Origin: Clostridia bacterium
GTDB lineage: Bacteria > Bacillota_A > Clostridia > Oscillospirales > Acutalibacteraceae
Assembly (NCBI GenBank): GCA_024699005.1
Contig: JAILQN010000297.1
Location: forward strand, 1 to 22,372
Reading direction: 5' to 3'
DNA length: 22,372 nt
Positions 7,327-16,133 of this stretch are shown in pieces. A program made the position numbers and the translations under genes. The first letter of the stretch is position 1. The number at the start of each line of letters is the position of its first letter. Below the pieces are notes generated by a model that searched no databases, had not been told where the DNA came from, and saw only the letters and a list, made by a program, of their open reading frames with translations.

Positions 7327-8431
7327 AAAAATGGGGATCATCTCCGCATGTGCGCACAGGTTGTATCTGTACCGTCCGGAGCTGTTCGGCACTCTTTGGG
7401 ACGCAGGATACGAGGTCGTCGTTTTTGGTCCGGAATCTCAGGCGGAAGGCGACAAATGGCTCGGTGAGCTTGGAATTAAATACGTTGAGCTGCCGCTTGA
7501 ACGCAGGCAGACCGATCCTTTGGCTGAGCTGAAGGCTCAGGCGCTTATCACGCAGACAGTGAGCCAGGACGCTATCGGGCTTCTGTTTTCCTATGGCATA
7601 CGTTTTGCTCCTCTTGCCAATAATTCTGCAAAGCGCGCCGGTATACCGTGCATTAACGTTATAAATGGTCTTGGTAATCTGTTTATAGAACGTGGCAAGT
7701 CCGGCGCTGCCAAACGCGCCGCGATACTGCCGTATCTGAAAGCGTCGCTCAGCTATTCGTCCAGGATAATATTCCAGAATTATGATGACAGAGACCTGTT
7801 TTATTCTCTTAAGCTCGGATCTCCGCATCAGTATCTTAACGTATGCGGTTCCGGAGTGAACACCGCGCGTTATCCGGTGTGTCCGCTGCCCCATAAAAAG
7901 GTCTTCGGTTTTTTAAGCCGTCTTAATCCTGAAAAAGGTATACATGAGCTTCTTTCGGCGTTTGAGAACGTGCTTACACAATACCCTGACGTGCGTCTTA
8001 TTCTTGCCGGTGAGCTGGACGGTATCCGTTCCGAGACGGAGGATCTGCTTGGAAAACTTATCGAATCGGGATCAGCGGATTACCTCGGGGAAATAGACGA
8101 TGTCCGTCCATTCTTCAATGAAGTCAGATATTTTGTTTTTCCGTCCTATCGGGAGGGTACGCCGAGAGTAAATCTGGAAGCGATGTCATGCGGTCGCCCG
8201 ATCATCACCACGGATGCGCCGGGCTGCCGTGAGACAGTCAGGGACGGCGTCAACGGTCTTCTTGTAAAGGTCAGAGACGTGGAAACGCTCGAAAAAGCCA
8301 TGCTGCGTTTTTGCGACGATGACGATATGACCGCACGGATGGCAGAACAGTCGCGAAAGATAGCGGAAGAAAAGTTTGATGTTCACAGTGTCAATAGGAT
8401 ACTGCTCGGAGAAATACAAAAAGTATTATGA
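7319..8431 (+). CDS. GT4 glycosyltransferase, PglA-like
   Basis: This 370-residue GT-B retaining glycosyltransferase of family GT4 probably adds the second sugar to the undecaprenyl-linked primer at the inner membrane face. The donor-site pattern is intact: RLNPEKGI (201-208) and the E-x7-E motif with E279 and E287 in REGTPRVNLEAM. The N-terminal half (SACAHRLYLYRPELFGTL) resembles PglA-type enzymes that act right after a PglC-type transferase, and its position straight after that gene fits. It ends in ATGA shared with the following dehydrogenase gene. Donor and linkage are unknown. Confidence 0.88.
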   Translation: MSKKMGIISACAHRLYLYRPELFGTLWDAGYEVVVFGPESQAEGDKWLGELGIKYVELPLERRQTDPLAELKAQALITQTVSQDAIGLLFSYGIRFAPLANNSAKRAGIPCINVINGLGNLFIERGKSGAAKRAAILPYLKASLSYSSRIIFQNYDDRDLFYSLKLGSPHQYLNVCGSGVNTARYPVCPLPHKKVFGFLSRLNPEKGIHELLSAFENVLTQYPDVRLILAGELDGIRSETEDLLGKLIESGSADYLGEIDDVRPFFNEVRYFVFPSYREGTPRVNLEAMSCGRPIITTDAPGCRETVRDGVNGLLVKVRDVETLEKAMLRFCDDDDMTARMAEQSRKIAEEKFDVHSVNRILLGEIQKVL

Positions 8432-9741
8432 ATGATTTATACGAACGACTCATCAATAAAACGGAAAAACTCTCGCTCGTGGGGTTAGGTTACGTGGGTA
8501 TGCCGATCGCTGTGGCGTTCGCGGAAAAACTGGACGTTATAGGTTTTGATCTGAACGCTGAGAAAATTACTCTTTATAAGAACGGTATAGATCCCACAAA
8601 TGAAGTCGGTAATGATGCGATACGCAAAACGAGTGTTGACTTTACCGCCGACGCATCCCGTCTTAAGGATGCAAAGTTCCACATCGTCGCCGTGCCTACA
8701 CCGGTTAATGACGATCATACCCCGAATCTCGGACCGGTGGAGAGCGCTTCGCGTATCGTAGGGCAGAATCTTGTTCCGGGAAGTATTGTGGTTTTCGAGT
8801 CGACGGTATATCCCGGAGTAACCGAGGAAATATGCGCTCCCATCATTGAAAAGGAATCCGGGCTGAAATGCGGCGTTGACTTCAAGATCGGCTATTCCCC
8901 CGAGCGGATCAACCCCGGAGATAAGGTTCACAGGCTTGAGACTATCACAAAGATAGTTTCCGGTATGGACGCAGAGGCAGTTGATGTAATCGCAAAAGTT
9001 TACGAACTTGTTGTTGAAGCCGGGGTACATCGTGCGGAAAGCATACGCGTCGCTGAGGCAGCGAAGGTTATCGAGAACAGTCAGCGGGATATCAATATCG
9101 CCTTCATGAATGAACTATCGATCATCTTTGACCGTATGGGCATAGATACCAAGGAAGTCCTCAGAGCCGCCGGAACCAAGTGGAATTTTATGAATTTCAC
9201 ACCCGGACTGGTGGGCGGGCATTGTATAGGCGTGGATCCGTATTATCTTACCTATAAAGCGGAACAGATGGGATATCACAGCCAGGTTATACTTTCCGGC
9301 AGACGCATCAACGACTACATGGGCAAGTATGTGGCGGAAATCGTCGTTAAAAAGATCATAGCCGCAGACAGACGGGTGAAAGGTGCAAAAGTAGCGATTC
9401 TTGGTTTTACGTTTAAAGAAAACTGTCCGGATACACGCAACACTAAAGTGATCGATATCGTCCGCGAGCTGAATGAATACGGAATTGAACCGATTATCTG
9501 CGACCCTGTTGCGGATGCTGCGGAGGCCGGAAAATTATACGGGATCGAGTTCTCTCAGATCGACAGTGTCCGGGATATGGACGCTGTGATAATCCCGGTG
9601 GCGCATGACGCGTTCACCTCACTGACTCCCGATAAGACAGATGTCTTTTATTCGGCAGGAAGGAAGGTACTGCTTGATATAAAGGGTATGTTTTTACGCG
9701 AGGATTTTGAAACAAGAGGCTATCTGTACTGGAGACTGTAA
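8428..9741 (+). CDS. tviB: UDP-N-acetylhexosamine 6-dehydrogenase, TviB/VipA/WbpO type
   Basis: This 437-residue NAD-dependent nucleotide-sugar dehydrogenase should oxidise UDP-GlcNAc or UDP-GalNAc to the uronic acid in two steps. Visible features are the Rossmann GLGYVG (19-24), FESTVYPG at 123-130, the catalytic region Lys213 in AAKVIEN, and the catalytic Cys266 in GGHCIGVDP. The stretch IENSQRDINIAFMNEL and the segment AAGTKWNF are typical of the Vi-antigen TviB and Pseudomonas WbpO branch rather than of UDP-glucose dehydrogenase. The next gene is the matching 4-epimerase, which strengthens the call. It shares ATGA with the preceding GT4. The subfamily is fairly sure; whether the epimerase acts before or after it is not. 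Confidence 0.9.
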   Translation: MNDLYERLINKTEKLSLVGLGYVGMPIAVAFAEKLDVIGFDLNAEKITLYKNGIDPTNEVGNDAIRKTSVDFTADASRLKDAKFHIVAVPTPVNDDHTPNLGPVESASRIVGQNLVPGSIVVFESTVYPGVTEEICAPIIEKESGLKCGVDFKIGYSPERINPGDKVHRLETITKIVSGMDAEAVDVIAKVYELVVEAGVHRAESIRVAEAAKVIENSQRDINIAFMNELSIIFDRMGIDTKEVLRAAGTKWNFMNFTPGLVGGHCIGVDPYYLTYKAEQMGYHSQVILSGRRINDYMGKYVAEIVVKKIIAADRRVKGAKVAILGFTFKENCPDTRNTKVIDIVRELNEYGIEPIICDPVADAAEAGKLYGIEFSQIDSVRDMDAVIIPVAHDAFTSLTPDKTDVFYSAGRKVLLDIKGMFLREDFETRGYLYWRL

Positions 9742-9748
9742 TTATATT

Positions 9749-10726
9749 ATGGGATATAAAGAAATCGTATTCAATGATGATTCCGTTTTTCTGGTTACGG
9801 GAGGAGCCGGATTTATCGGTTCCAATTTGTGTAAAGCTCTGCTGCGTATGGGGTATAACGTGCGCTGCCTGGACGATCTTTCTACCGGTAAACCTGAAAA
9901 CATAGAACCTTTTCTGGATAACCCCTGTTTTTCTTTCATAAAAGGAGACGTCAAAGATCCTGACGTATGCACAGAAGCGTGCGCCGGTGTTGATTATGTT
10001 ATGCATCAGGCGGCGTGGGGCTCCGTGCCCCGCAGCATAGAAATGCCTCTGTTCTACTGCGCCAACAATATCACGGGCACACTTAATATGCTTGAAGCGG
10101 CAAGGCGCAGCAACGTGAAGAAATTTGTATACGCATCTTCCTCTTCTGTTTACGGCGACGAACCGAACCTGCCGAAAACCGAAGGCAGAGAGGGCAATCT
10201 GCTCTCTCCGTACGCCGTATCCAAGCGCTGCGACGAGGAATGGGCAAAGCAATATACCATGCATTACGGTCTGGATACCTACGGCCTGAGATATTTCAAC
10301 GTTTTCGGTCCCGGACAGGATCCAGACGGGGCATACGCCGCGGTGATCCCGAAATTCATAAGGCAGCTTCTGAATGGCGAAACACCTGTGATCAACGGCG
10401 ACGGACGTCAGAGCCGGGACTTTACATACGTCGAAAACGTCATAGAGGCAAATCTGAAGGCTTGCGCCGCGCCTCATGAAGCCGCCGGTCAGGTATTTAA
10501 TATCGCTTACGGGGGCAGGGAATATCTTATTGACATATATTACGGTCTGACAAGAGCTTTGGGAGTCGATATTGAGCCTGTATTCGGTCCCGACCGGGCA
10601 GGAGATATAAAACATTCCAACGCCGATATCTCAAAAGCGAAGCGCCTCCTGGGTTACGATCCGGAATGGGATTTTGACAGTGGCATACAGGCTGCGATCG
10701 CCTGGTATCGGGAGAAACTGTCGTGA
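9749..10726 (+). CDS. tviC: UDP-GlcNAc(A) 4-epimerase, TviC/WbpP type
   Basis: This 325-residue extended short-chain dehydrogenase/epimerase has GGAGFIG (18-24), the SSSSVYG motif near 130-136, and the catalytic Tyr155-x3-Lys159 in YAVSK. The segments QAAWGSVPRS and GPDRAGDIKHSNADI are those of the WbpP/TviC group, which interconvert GlcNAc/GalNAc or their uronic acids on UDP. It lies 7 bases after the dehydrogenase stop, so the pair should supply UDP-GlcNAcA and/or UDP-GalNAcA. The ATG at 9749 gives the family N-terminus MGYKEI; a GGAG at 9731 is somewhat far (14 bases). It overlaps the next gene at GTGA. Confidence 0.9.
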   Translation: MGYKEIVFNDDSVFLVTGGAGFIGSNLCKALLRMGYNVRCLDDLSTGKPENIEPFLDNPCFSFIKGDVKDPDVCTEACAGVDYVMHQAAWGSVPRSIEMPLFYCANNITGTLNMLEAARRSNVKKFVYASSSSVYGDEPNLPKTEGREGNLLSPYAVSKRCDEEWAKQYTMHYGLDTYGLRYFNVFGPGQDPDGAYAAVIPKFIRQLLNGETPVINGDGRQSRDFTYVENVIEANLKACAAPHEAAGQVFNIAYGGREYLIDIYYGLTRALGVDIEPVFGPDRAGDIKHSNADISKAKRLLGYDPEWDFDSGIQAAIAWYREKLS

Positions 10727-11829
10727 GCGGAACGATAATTTATGTCGGCAATTTTGAACTGCCTGATAAAAACGCCGCAGCGCACAGAGTCGTAAACAAC
10801 GGTAAGCTTTTCGGATGCCTTGGCTTTAATACCGTGTTTCTCGGGACTTCCCGTACGGAGCATTTTGACGGTCTTGCGCAAAGGGATTATTTTAAAGACT
10901 TTGACGTGTACGAGCAGGCTTACCCAGAGTCTGTCGCCGGATGGGTGAAAAGCATATTTGATATCCGCAATATAAACAGTCTTGTTGAAGATTATACCGA
11001 TACGGCCGCAGTGATCCTGTACAATACTCAATACGCGACTCTGCTTTCCGTTAAAAACGCTCTTCGGGGCACGTGCGTCAGAGTTATTTATGACTGTACC
11101 GAATGGAACGGTTTTACGGAAGGAAATTTTATCAGGCGGGCAACCAAATCACTTGACAGCCGACTGATCGAAAAACGTCTCGCGTCGGCATGCGACGGTA
11201 TCATAGCCGTCAGCAGGACGATGTATGACAGTTATTCCGGAAAAAAAGAGACGCTTCTCCTGCCGCCGCTTGTGGATGCCGGTGACGCCGTATGGCATCA
11301 GCAGCCTGAAAAGAATGACGTATTCACGTTCCTATACGCGGGTTCCCCGTCGGACAAGGACAGGCTTGACGTTCTGATAAAAGCTTTTGTCGGGCTCCCT
11401 GAAGGCAGCGCAGAGCTCAGGATAATAGGAGTTACTCAGACGGAATACTCCGGAGTCGGTATTCCGGATGGCGTGCGTTTTGCCGGCAGATTACCGCACA
11501 AAGATACCATAAAAGAAATTCTCGGCTGCGGCGCCTTTGTGTTTCTGCGAGAAAAAACACGCCGCAACAACGCAGGATTTCCCACTAAATTTGCCGAAGC
11601 ATATACCTGCGGTGTGCCTGTAATAACTACGGACGTCAGCGATATATACGATTATCCTGACGAAAATATTACCGTTTTGCCCGACGTTTCAGAGGAGTCG
11701 GTCAGAAATGCCATGATAGATGCTTTATCGGGCATTACAGAAAACCGTTGCCTTCGTTATTCTTTCGATTATAACCGAAAGACAGAGGAATGCCGCAGAT
11801 TCTTTGACAGAATACAGCTGTCGGTTTGA
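10723..11829 (+). CDS. GT4-like glycosyltransferase
   Basis: This 368-residue GT-B type protein has a donor-domain segment LYAGSPSDKDRLD (204-216) and the C-terminal stretch FPTKFAEAYTCGVPVITT (286-303). The second Glu of the usual E-x7-E is present (E292), but the first position is Ala284; this substitution appears in GT4 relatives carrying a FPTK segment. It starts at GTG 10723, overlapping the epimerase stop, with GGAG at 10711-10714 in front. It probably adds one residue of the repeat unit. Donor and acceptor cannot be read. Confident as a glycosyltransferase, less so for the subfamily. Confidence 0.8.
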   Translation: MSGTIIYVGNFELPDKNAAAHRVVNNGKLFGCLGFNTVFLGTSRTEHFDGLAQRDYFKDFDVYEQAYPESVAGWVKSIFDIRNINSLVEDYTDTAAVILYNTQYATLLSVKNALRGTCVRVIYDCTEWNGFTEGNFIRRATKSLDSRLIEKRLASACDGIIAVSRTMYDSYSGKKETLLLPPLVDAGDAVWHQQPEKNDVFTFLYAGSPSDKDRLDVLIKAFVGLPEGSAELRIIGVTQTEYSGVGIPDGVRFAGRLPHKDTIKEILGCGAFVFLREKTRRNNAGFPTKFAEAYTCGVPVITTDVSDIYDYPDENITVLPDVSEESVRNAMIDALSGITENRCLRYSFDYNRKTEECRRFFDRIQLSV

Positions 11830-11862
11830 GAACGGTCAATTGATAACAGATAACTGATATGC

Positions 11863-11869
11863 AAGGAAG
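11863..11869 (+). promoter_or_regulatory. Ribosome binding site supporting a GTG start at 11877
   Basis: AAGGAAG lies 7 bases before GTG 11877. The upstream in-frame ATG at 11859 has no purine-rich site before it, so the GTG is preferred. The 47-base gap before it (11830-11876) holds only two GATAAC direct repeats (11842-11847 and 11849-11854) and no terminator. Confidence 0.55.
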
Positions 11870-11876
11870 ACTGAAG

Positions 11877-13115
11877 GTGCCGGTCAATAAGTCGGCGCAG
11901 ACAATAATCCAGATCATAGCCGTCATTTATCTGACGGTCTGGTCTGTCGCTCCGCCCCTTCAGATGGACATGATCTTCCGGCTTGCTGCTTTGGGTCTTG
12001 CGTTCTTATGGTTCGCGATTGAGTTTTTCAGCCGTTTTGAGTTCACCAGAATTCAGATATTTTGCGCGATATTTATGGTTGGCGTGGCGATCATAGCTTA
12101 TGTCCAGAACGGTGCAGGCGCGGTCATGGGCGAAATAGCGGTATATATGATGGTCCTGTCTTACTTTATAAATATCTATTCGACGGATAAATGGCAAAAT
12201 TACCGGCTCGTTGTTCCGATCGCGATAGGACTGCTTATATTCTTTAATTACCGCACAGCCTCCGAGCTTTCACGCGACGCGACCATAGCCCGTCTGCTTG
12301 TGCGTGATTCCGAAGAACTGTATGGGTACATGAAACGCGGCGTGGGCGGATACGGTCTTGTTTACCCTCAGGTCCTTATCGCTCCGGTCGTATACGGCTG
12401 GACCCTGAAATCATTCGTACAAAACAAACTGTATTTTGTTCTTGGCGTATGCTGGATCGTCTCTTTCTGGGCTCTTATACTGAACGCCGGGTATTCCATT
12501 GCTATAATTTCCTCTGCGGTATCATTCATTATTTTGCTCTTTTACCGCAGACGTGGGATTCTGCCTGCTTTTATTATCACCGTCGCGCTGGTTGTTTTGA
12601 TATTCGTATTGCTCGTTTATGCCGAAGGTTTCCGGAATATAGTTTTGCGCATTTTCGATGGCACAAAGGTCGTGCGTAAGATAGAGGACCTTTTAAGTAC
12701 AGCCGAGGGGGAAACTGCCGACTCATTTGCCACAAGGGTCACCAGGTACTGGGTGAGTATCCGATCGTCGCTGCAATATCCCATTATAGGCGGTATCTTG
12801 TTTGGCGCGTCGACAGGCGGACATTCCGAGATACTTGATACTTTCTCCAGATACGGGTTATGGGGCGGCGTCCCGACTCTTATTATGATTTTCCATACGC
12901 CCATATCATTTAAAGTCGAGTATAATTCGCGTACGATCACGGCAGTCGCGAACGCGCATACTATAGCTATCGCCCTTGTGGCGCTGTTCGACCCGTTTGT
13001 GTTTCAGGTATATTTCCCGTTGTTGGTTTTATGTCCCGTTATGTATTCCGATATATTGAAATGGGCAGGTGAAAAGCATGAAGATCCTTTGGACAGTCAA
13101 TCTGGTGCCGCGTGA
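11877..13115 (+). CDS. Wzy-like polysaccharide polymerase (O-antigen polymerase type)
   Basis: This 412-residue polytopic protein has about ten hydrophobic segments and two polar loops, one near 127-160 rich in Arg/Glu and one near 270-310. The late segment GGHSEILDTFSRYGLWGG recalls the His-containing motif of the O-antigen polymerase/ligase group. Sequence similarity in Wzy is low, so the call rests on topology, this motif and its place among glycosyltransferases. It would join repeat units on the outer face of the membrane and work with the Wzz-kinases. It overlaps the next GT4 by 38 bases. Confidence 0.75.
   Translation: MPVNKSAQTIIQIIAVIYLTVWSVAPPLQMDMIFRLAALGLAFLWFAIEFFSRFEFTRIQIFCAIFMVGVAIIAYVQNGAGAVMGEIAVYMMVLSYFINIYSTDKWQNYRLVVPIAIGLLIFFNYRTASELSRDATIARLLVRDSEELYGYMKRGVGGYGLVYPQVLIAPVVYGWTLKSFVQNKLYFVLGVCWIVSFWALILNAGYSIAIISSAVSFIILLFYRRRGILPAFIITVALVVLIFVLLVYAEGFRNIVLRIFDGTKVVRKIEDLLSTAEGETADSFATRVTRYWVSIRSSLQYPIIGGILFGASTGGHSEILDTFSRYGLWGGVPTLIMIFHTPISFKVEYNSRTITAVANAHTIAIALVALFDPFVFQVYFPLLVLCPVMYSDILKWAGEKHEDPLDSQSGAA
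13067..13072 (+). promoter_or_regulatory. Ribosome binding site for the GT4 at 13078
   Basis: AGGTGA lies 5 bases before ATG 13078 and inside the polymerase gene. An in-frame GTG at 13069 overlaps this site and is less likely. Confidence 0.65.
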
Positions 13116-14340
13116 CGCCGCGGCGGCAGCAGGCCTTGAAAGCGACGTGCTGGGCGGCTGGGTAGAAGCGATGGCAGCAAAGCTCAAAAGAATAGACGGA
13201 GTCGAACTTGCAATTGCCTGCAAGTCCGATACCGGCAGGGATTTCAGCATAAGCGCTGACGACGTATCTTATATGGCAATACCGTACAGAGACGGTACGG
13301 ATCTTGACGGCTTCACGGAGATATGCGAGGGGATCATACGCGGCTTCAACCCCGATATCATCCATATAGAGGGGACCGAGTTCCTGCACGCGCCCGCTAT
13401 GCTCAGAGCGGCAGAGAAACTTGGGGTGCCTGCCGTCGTGTCCATGCAGGGGATACTTAACGGCCAGTACGACTATCAATGCGGTCTGCTGCCGATAGAC
13501 GATATGCTGTTCTCCTTAAATCCGACGAAAGCGTTTGCCGCTATGACACTGCGTCTGCGAAAGACCCGTTGGTACGCTCCCAGAATGAAGCCCGAACGGG
13601 AGATCATCCGGAACGCCCGGTATATCCTTGGCAGGACCACATGGGACAGGGCGCATACGTATGCTCTTAATCCGGATGCGAAGTATTATTCCTGCCCGAG
13701 AGTACTGCGCCCCGCTTTTTATGAGGCAAAGTGGGATATCGAAAATATCGAGCGCCATTCGGTCTACGTCGGCAACAGCTATTACGCGCTTAAAGGCTTT
13801 CACTTTCTTGTTGAGGCCCTGCCGGAACTTATAAGGGAGTATCCCGATATACGGGTATACGTCGCCGGCCATGAGCCTTACGGAGACAACCGTTCGGTTC
13901 TGAAAAAAGGCTACGGAGCTTATCTGAAAAAAAGGATCGGTGATCTGGGCGTGGGCTCCCATATCGTGTTTACCGGAACTCTCACTGCGGCGCAAGTCGC
14001 AGACAGACTGACGAAAGTCAACGCGTACGTGCTGACTTCCGTCGTTGAGAACAGCCCGAACACTCTTGGAGAGGCAATGACGGTAGGTACTCCGTGCATT
14101 TCTTCCTACGCCGGCGGGGCGCCCGATATGGCTCAGGACGGTAAAGAAGCTCTGTTTTACAGGGCGAACGATCCCGCGCTTCTCGCCTGGCGGATCAAAC
14201 AGATTTTTGACGACGACTCCCTTTGTCTGAGTCTGTCCGAAAACGCCCGCGCCCGCGCTCTTATTACGCACGACGCGGACTCAAACGCTAAAAAGTTATA
14301 TTCGGTTTATGAAGAGATCCTCGCTCATCCTTCCGCGTAA
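13078..14340 (+). CDS. GT4 glycosyltransferase
   Basis: This 420-residue GT-B protein starts MKILWTVNLVP and has a Gly-rich acceptor-side loop (VLGGWVEAM). The donor side carries YALKGFHFLVEAL (236-248) with Lys239, and an intact E-x7-E with E324 and E332 in ENSPNTLGEAM, followed by GTPCISSYAGGAPD. It belongs to the GT4 family of retaining transferases. It begins inside the polymerase gene and ends 32 bases into the acyltransferase gene, so it is part of a tightly coupled run. It should add one sugar of the repeat; donor unknown. Confidence 0.88.
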   Translation: MKILWTVNLVPRDAAAAAGLESDVLGGWVEAMAAKLKRIDGVELAIACKSDTGRDFSISADDVSYMAIPYRDGTDLDGFTEICEGIIRGFNPDIIHIEGTEFLHAPAMLRAAEKLGVPAVVSMQGILNGQYDYQCGLLPIDDMLFSLNPTKAFAAMTLRLRKTRWYAPRMKPEREIIRNARYILGRTTWDRAHTYALNPDAKYYSCPRVLRPAFYEAKWDIENIERHSVYVGNSYYALKGFHFLVEALPELIREYPDIRVYVAGHEPYGDNRSVLKKGYGAYLKKRIGDLGVGSHIVFTGTLTAAQVADRLTKVNAYVLTSVVENSPNTLGEAMTVGTPCISSYAGGAPDMAQDGKEALFYRANDPALLAWRIKQIFDDDSLCLSLSENARARALITHDADSNAKKLYSVYEEILAHPSA

Positions 14341-15346
14341 GATAGAATCGCTGCAGGTGCTGCGGTTCCTGGGAGCGATGTGTATTACTTTATACCACTT
14401 CACCGGTCTGCAAGGGGACTGTCCGTATGACTTTTCACAGGCGGTCTATCTGTTTTATATGATCAGCGGTTTTGTTGTGATGTTCTCTACCCGCAGTCCG
14501 GATAAGCGCAAATACTTTCTGACAAGACGACTGATCAAAACGCTTCCTTTATACTGGGGACTCACGATCCTGACTTTTATTGCCGGTCTGGCTGTTCCGT
14601 CGTTTCTCGGGTATACACCGACTTTCCCGCAGCTTGTAAAATCGCTGCTGTTCATCCCGTTCAGAAGGACAACTGCAAAAGCCGGAAGCGCACTGCGTCC
14701 GATAGTCGGTCTCGGGCATACACTGCAGATAGAGATGCTGTTTTATATACTGTTTCTCATCTCCATGCGGATAAGTCATAAATATCGCGGATATATCGCT
14801 GCTGCGCTTGCCGGAGTCATGGCTGTTATCGGTATTGTATTTCCGACGGATAATCCGGTCATACATTTCTATACGGTGAACAGGTATTCCTGGTTCTCGT
14901 TTATTATCGGGATCGCGATATACGGCGTTTTTACTTTCATTGAATCGCGTGAATTAAAAATCGGCAGCAGGGCTGTCTCTGCGATCGCGGCCGTTATTGC
15001 CGCAGGATCATGCGTGCCGGTGTTTATCTCCGGGTTGCCAGTATGGTACTCGCTTGTTATGTTCGGCGTGATACTGACTGCGGCTCTTCTCTGGTCCGTT
15101 TCCGGAATGCACTCGCCCCGGTTCCTTGTGAGACTCGGAGATACAAGTTTTTCGTATTATCTGATACATCAGTATATCGTCGCTCTCGCCGTCAGGCTCT
15201 TTGCGGTAAACGGTCCTTCTGTCGCGAATTTCGCGATTGCTGCCGCCGTCTCCGCTCTGTCCTGGGGAATTGCCCGGGTGTCATGGTATCTGATCGAAAA
15301 CAAACTTGTTGTTTTTTTGCAGGAGAGGATCATAAAGGATGGCTGA
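14309..15346 (+). CDS. Acyltransferase-3 family membrane O-acyltransferase
   Basis: This 345-residue multi-pass protein has about ten membrane segments. The N-terminal pattern IESLQVLRFLGAM...LYHF with His30 is characteristic of the Acyltransferase_3 family (OatA/OafA/NodX relatives). These carry acetyl or other acyl groups across the membrane onto sugars. The C-terminal segment DTSFSYYLIHQYIV is also family-like. There is no added SGNH domain, so it is the short membrane-only form. The start overlaps the preceding gene by 32 bases and has no strong ribosome site; coupling is likely. It probably O-acetylates the polymer. Confidence 0.9.
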   Translation: MKRSSLILPRKIESLQVLRFLGAMCITLYHFTGLQGDCPYDFSQAVYLFYMISGFVVMFSTRSPDKRKYFLTRRLIKTLPLYWGLTILTFIAGLAVPSFLGYTPTFPQLVKSLLFIPFRRTTAKAGSALRPIVGLGHTLQIEMLFYILFLISMRISHKYRGYIAAALAGVMAVIGIVFPTDNPVIHFYTVNRYSWFSFIIGIAIYGVFTFIESRELKIGSRAVSAIAAVIAAGSCVPVFISGLPVWYSLVMFGVILTAALLWSVSGMHSPRFLVRLGDTSFSYYLIHQYIVALAVRLFAVNGPSVANFAIAAAVSALSWGIARVSWYLIENKLVVFLQERIIKDG

Positions 15347-16133
15347 TTTTGATTTGCGAAAACTCCAGCTGATCGAACTGGATATCCTGCTTGAGATCGA
15401 CAGGATCTGTAAAAAACACGGAATCGAATACTTTCTCATTGCCGGAACACTGTTGGGCGCCGTAAGGCACAGGGGTTTTATTCCCTGGGATGACGACATT
15501 GATATCGCCATGCCCATTGATGACTATAAAAAATTCTGCAGGGTCTGCAAAAAGGAGATGCGCGAGCCGTACTTTTTGCAGAATCATAATACAGACAACT
15601 ATCATATGTGGTACGCAAAGGTCCGTAAAAGCGGTACGGTTTTTCTGGAACAGGGTTTTGAAAACCGTAAAATGCACCACGGCGTCTGGGTGGATATTTT
15701 TCCGATTATCGGCGTCAGGGACGATGAGAAATGGCTCAGACGGATCAACAGAACGGTGACTCCCTTCAGGATCCTTATGAAAAAGAAAATGGAAGCTTTG
15801 CCGTGGAAAGAGCGATCGTTGATCAGTAAACTCATATCTTTGATCCCGCTTCCTGTCGTAAGACTTATCGTGAATGCAGGATATTCATTATGCTTTAAGG
15901 ATTTTCGACAGTTTGAAAAATGCTTTTGTATCATCGAAACAAGAACAATAGTTCCGAGTTTTAAGAGTGAATGGTTTCTGTCAGCATGTGATGTGGAATT
16001 TGAGGGTCATATGCTGCCGGCTCCGGTCGGATGGCATGATTTTCTTACAACGAGATACGGCGATTATATGACTCCGCCTCCGCCGGATGAGCGTAAAGGC
16101 GGCTTACATGTGATAACCAGGGTGGAAATATGA
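15339..16133 (+). CDS. licD: LicD-family phosphotransferase
   Basis: This 264-residue protein carries the LicD signature at residues 36-58: GTLLGAVRH followed by GFIPWDDDIDIAM, a nucleotidyltransferase-like fold whose Asp residues bind metal. LicD enzymes transfer phosphocholine or related alditol-phosphate groups from CDP-linked donors to glycans. AGGAGAGG at 15321-15328 precedes the ATG at 15339, and the start overlaps the acyltransferase stop. No CDP-choline or CDP-ribitol genes are in view, so the donor is unknown. It shares ATGA with the next gene. The family is certain; the phospho-group is not. Confidence 0.93.
   Translation: MADFDLRKLQLIELDILLEIDRICKKHGIEYFLIAGTLLGAVRHRGFIPWDDDIDIAMPIDDYKKFCRVCKKEMREPYFLQNHNTDNYHMWYAKVRKSGTVFLEQGFENRKMHHGVWVDIFPIIGVRDDEKWLRRINRTVTPFRILMKKKMEALPWKERSLISKLISLIPLPVVRLIVNAGYSLCFKDFRQFEKCFCIIETRTIVPSFKSEWFLSACDVEFEGHMLPAPVGWHDFLTTRYGDYMTPPPPDERKGGLHVITRVEI

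Noticed and set aside
8428..9741. UDP-glucose 6-dehydrogenase
   Set aside because: The segments IENSQRDINIAFMNEL and AAGTKWNF and the neighbouring WbpP/TviC-type epimerase point to the N-acetylhexosamine branch.
9614..10615. Minus-strand open frame of 333 codons over the dehydrogenase end and the epimerase
   Set aside because: It is a shadow of two genes with clear motifs and reads as low-information sequence.
11806..11822. Inverted repeat GACAG/CTGTC before the polymerase gene as a terminator
   Set aside because: The stem is only 5 bp, lies within the coding end of the GT gene, and no T-run follows.
14309..15346. Wzx flippase
   Set aside because: The protein is multi-pass but carries the Acyltransferase_3 pattern with LYHF near the N-terminus, not a flippase fold.
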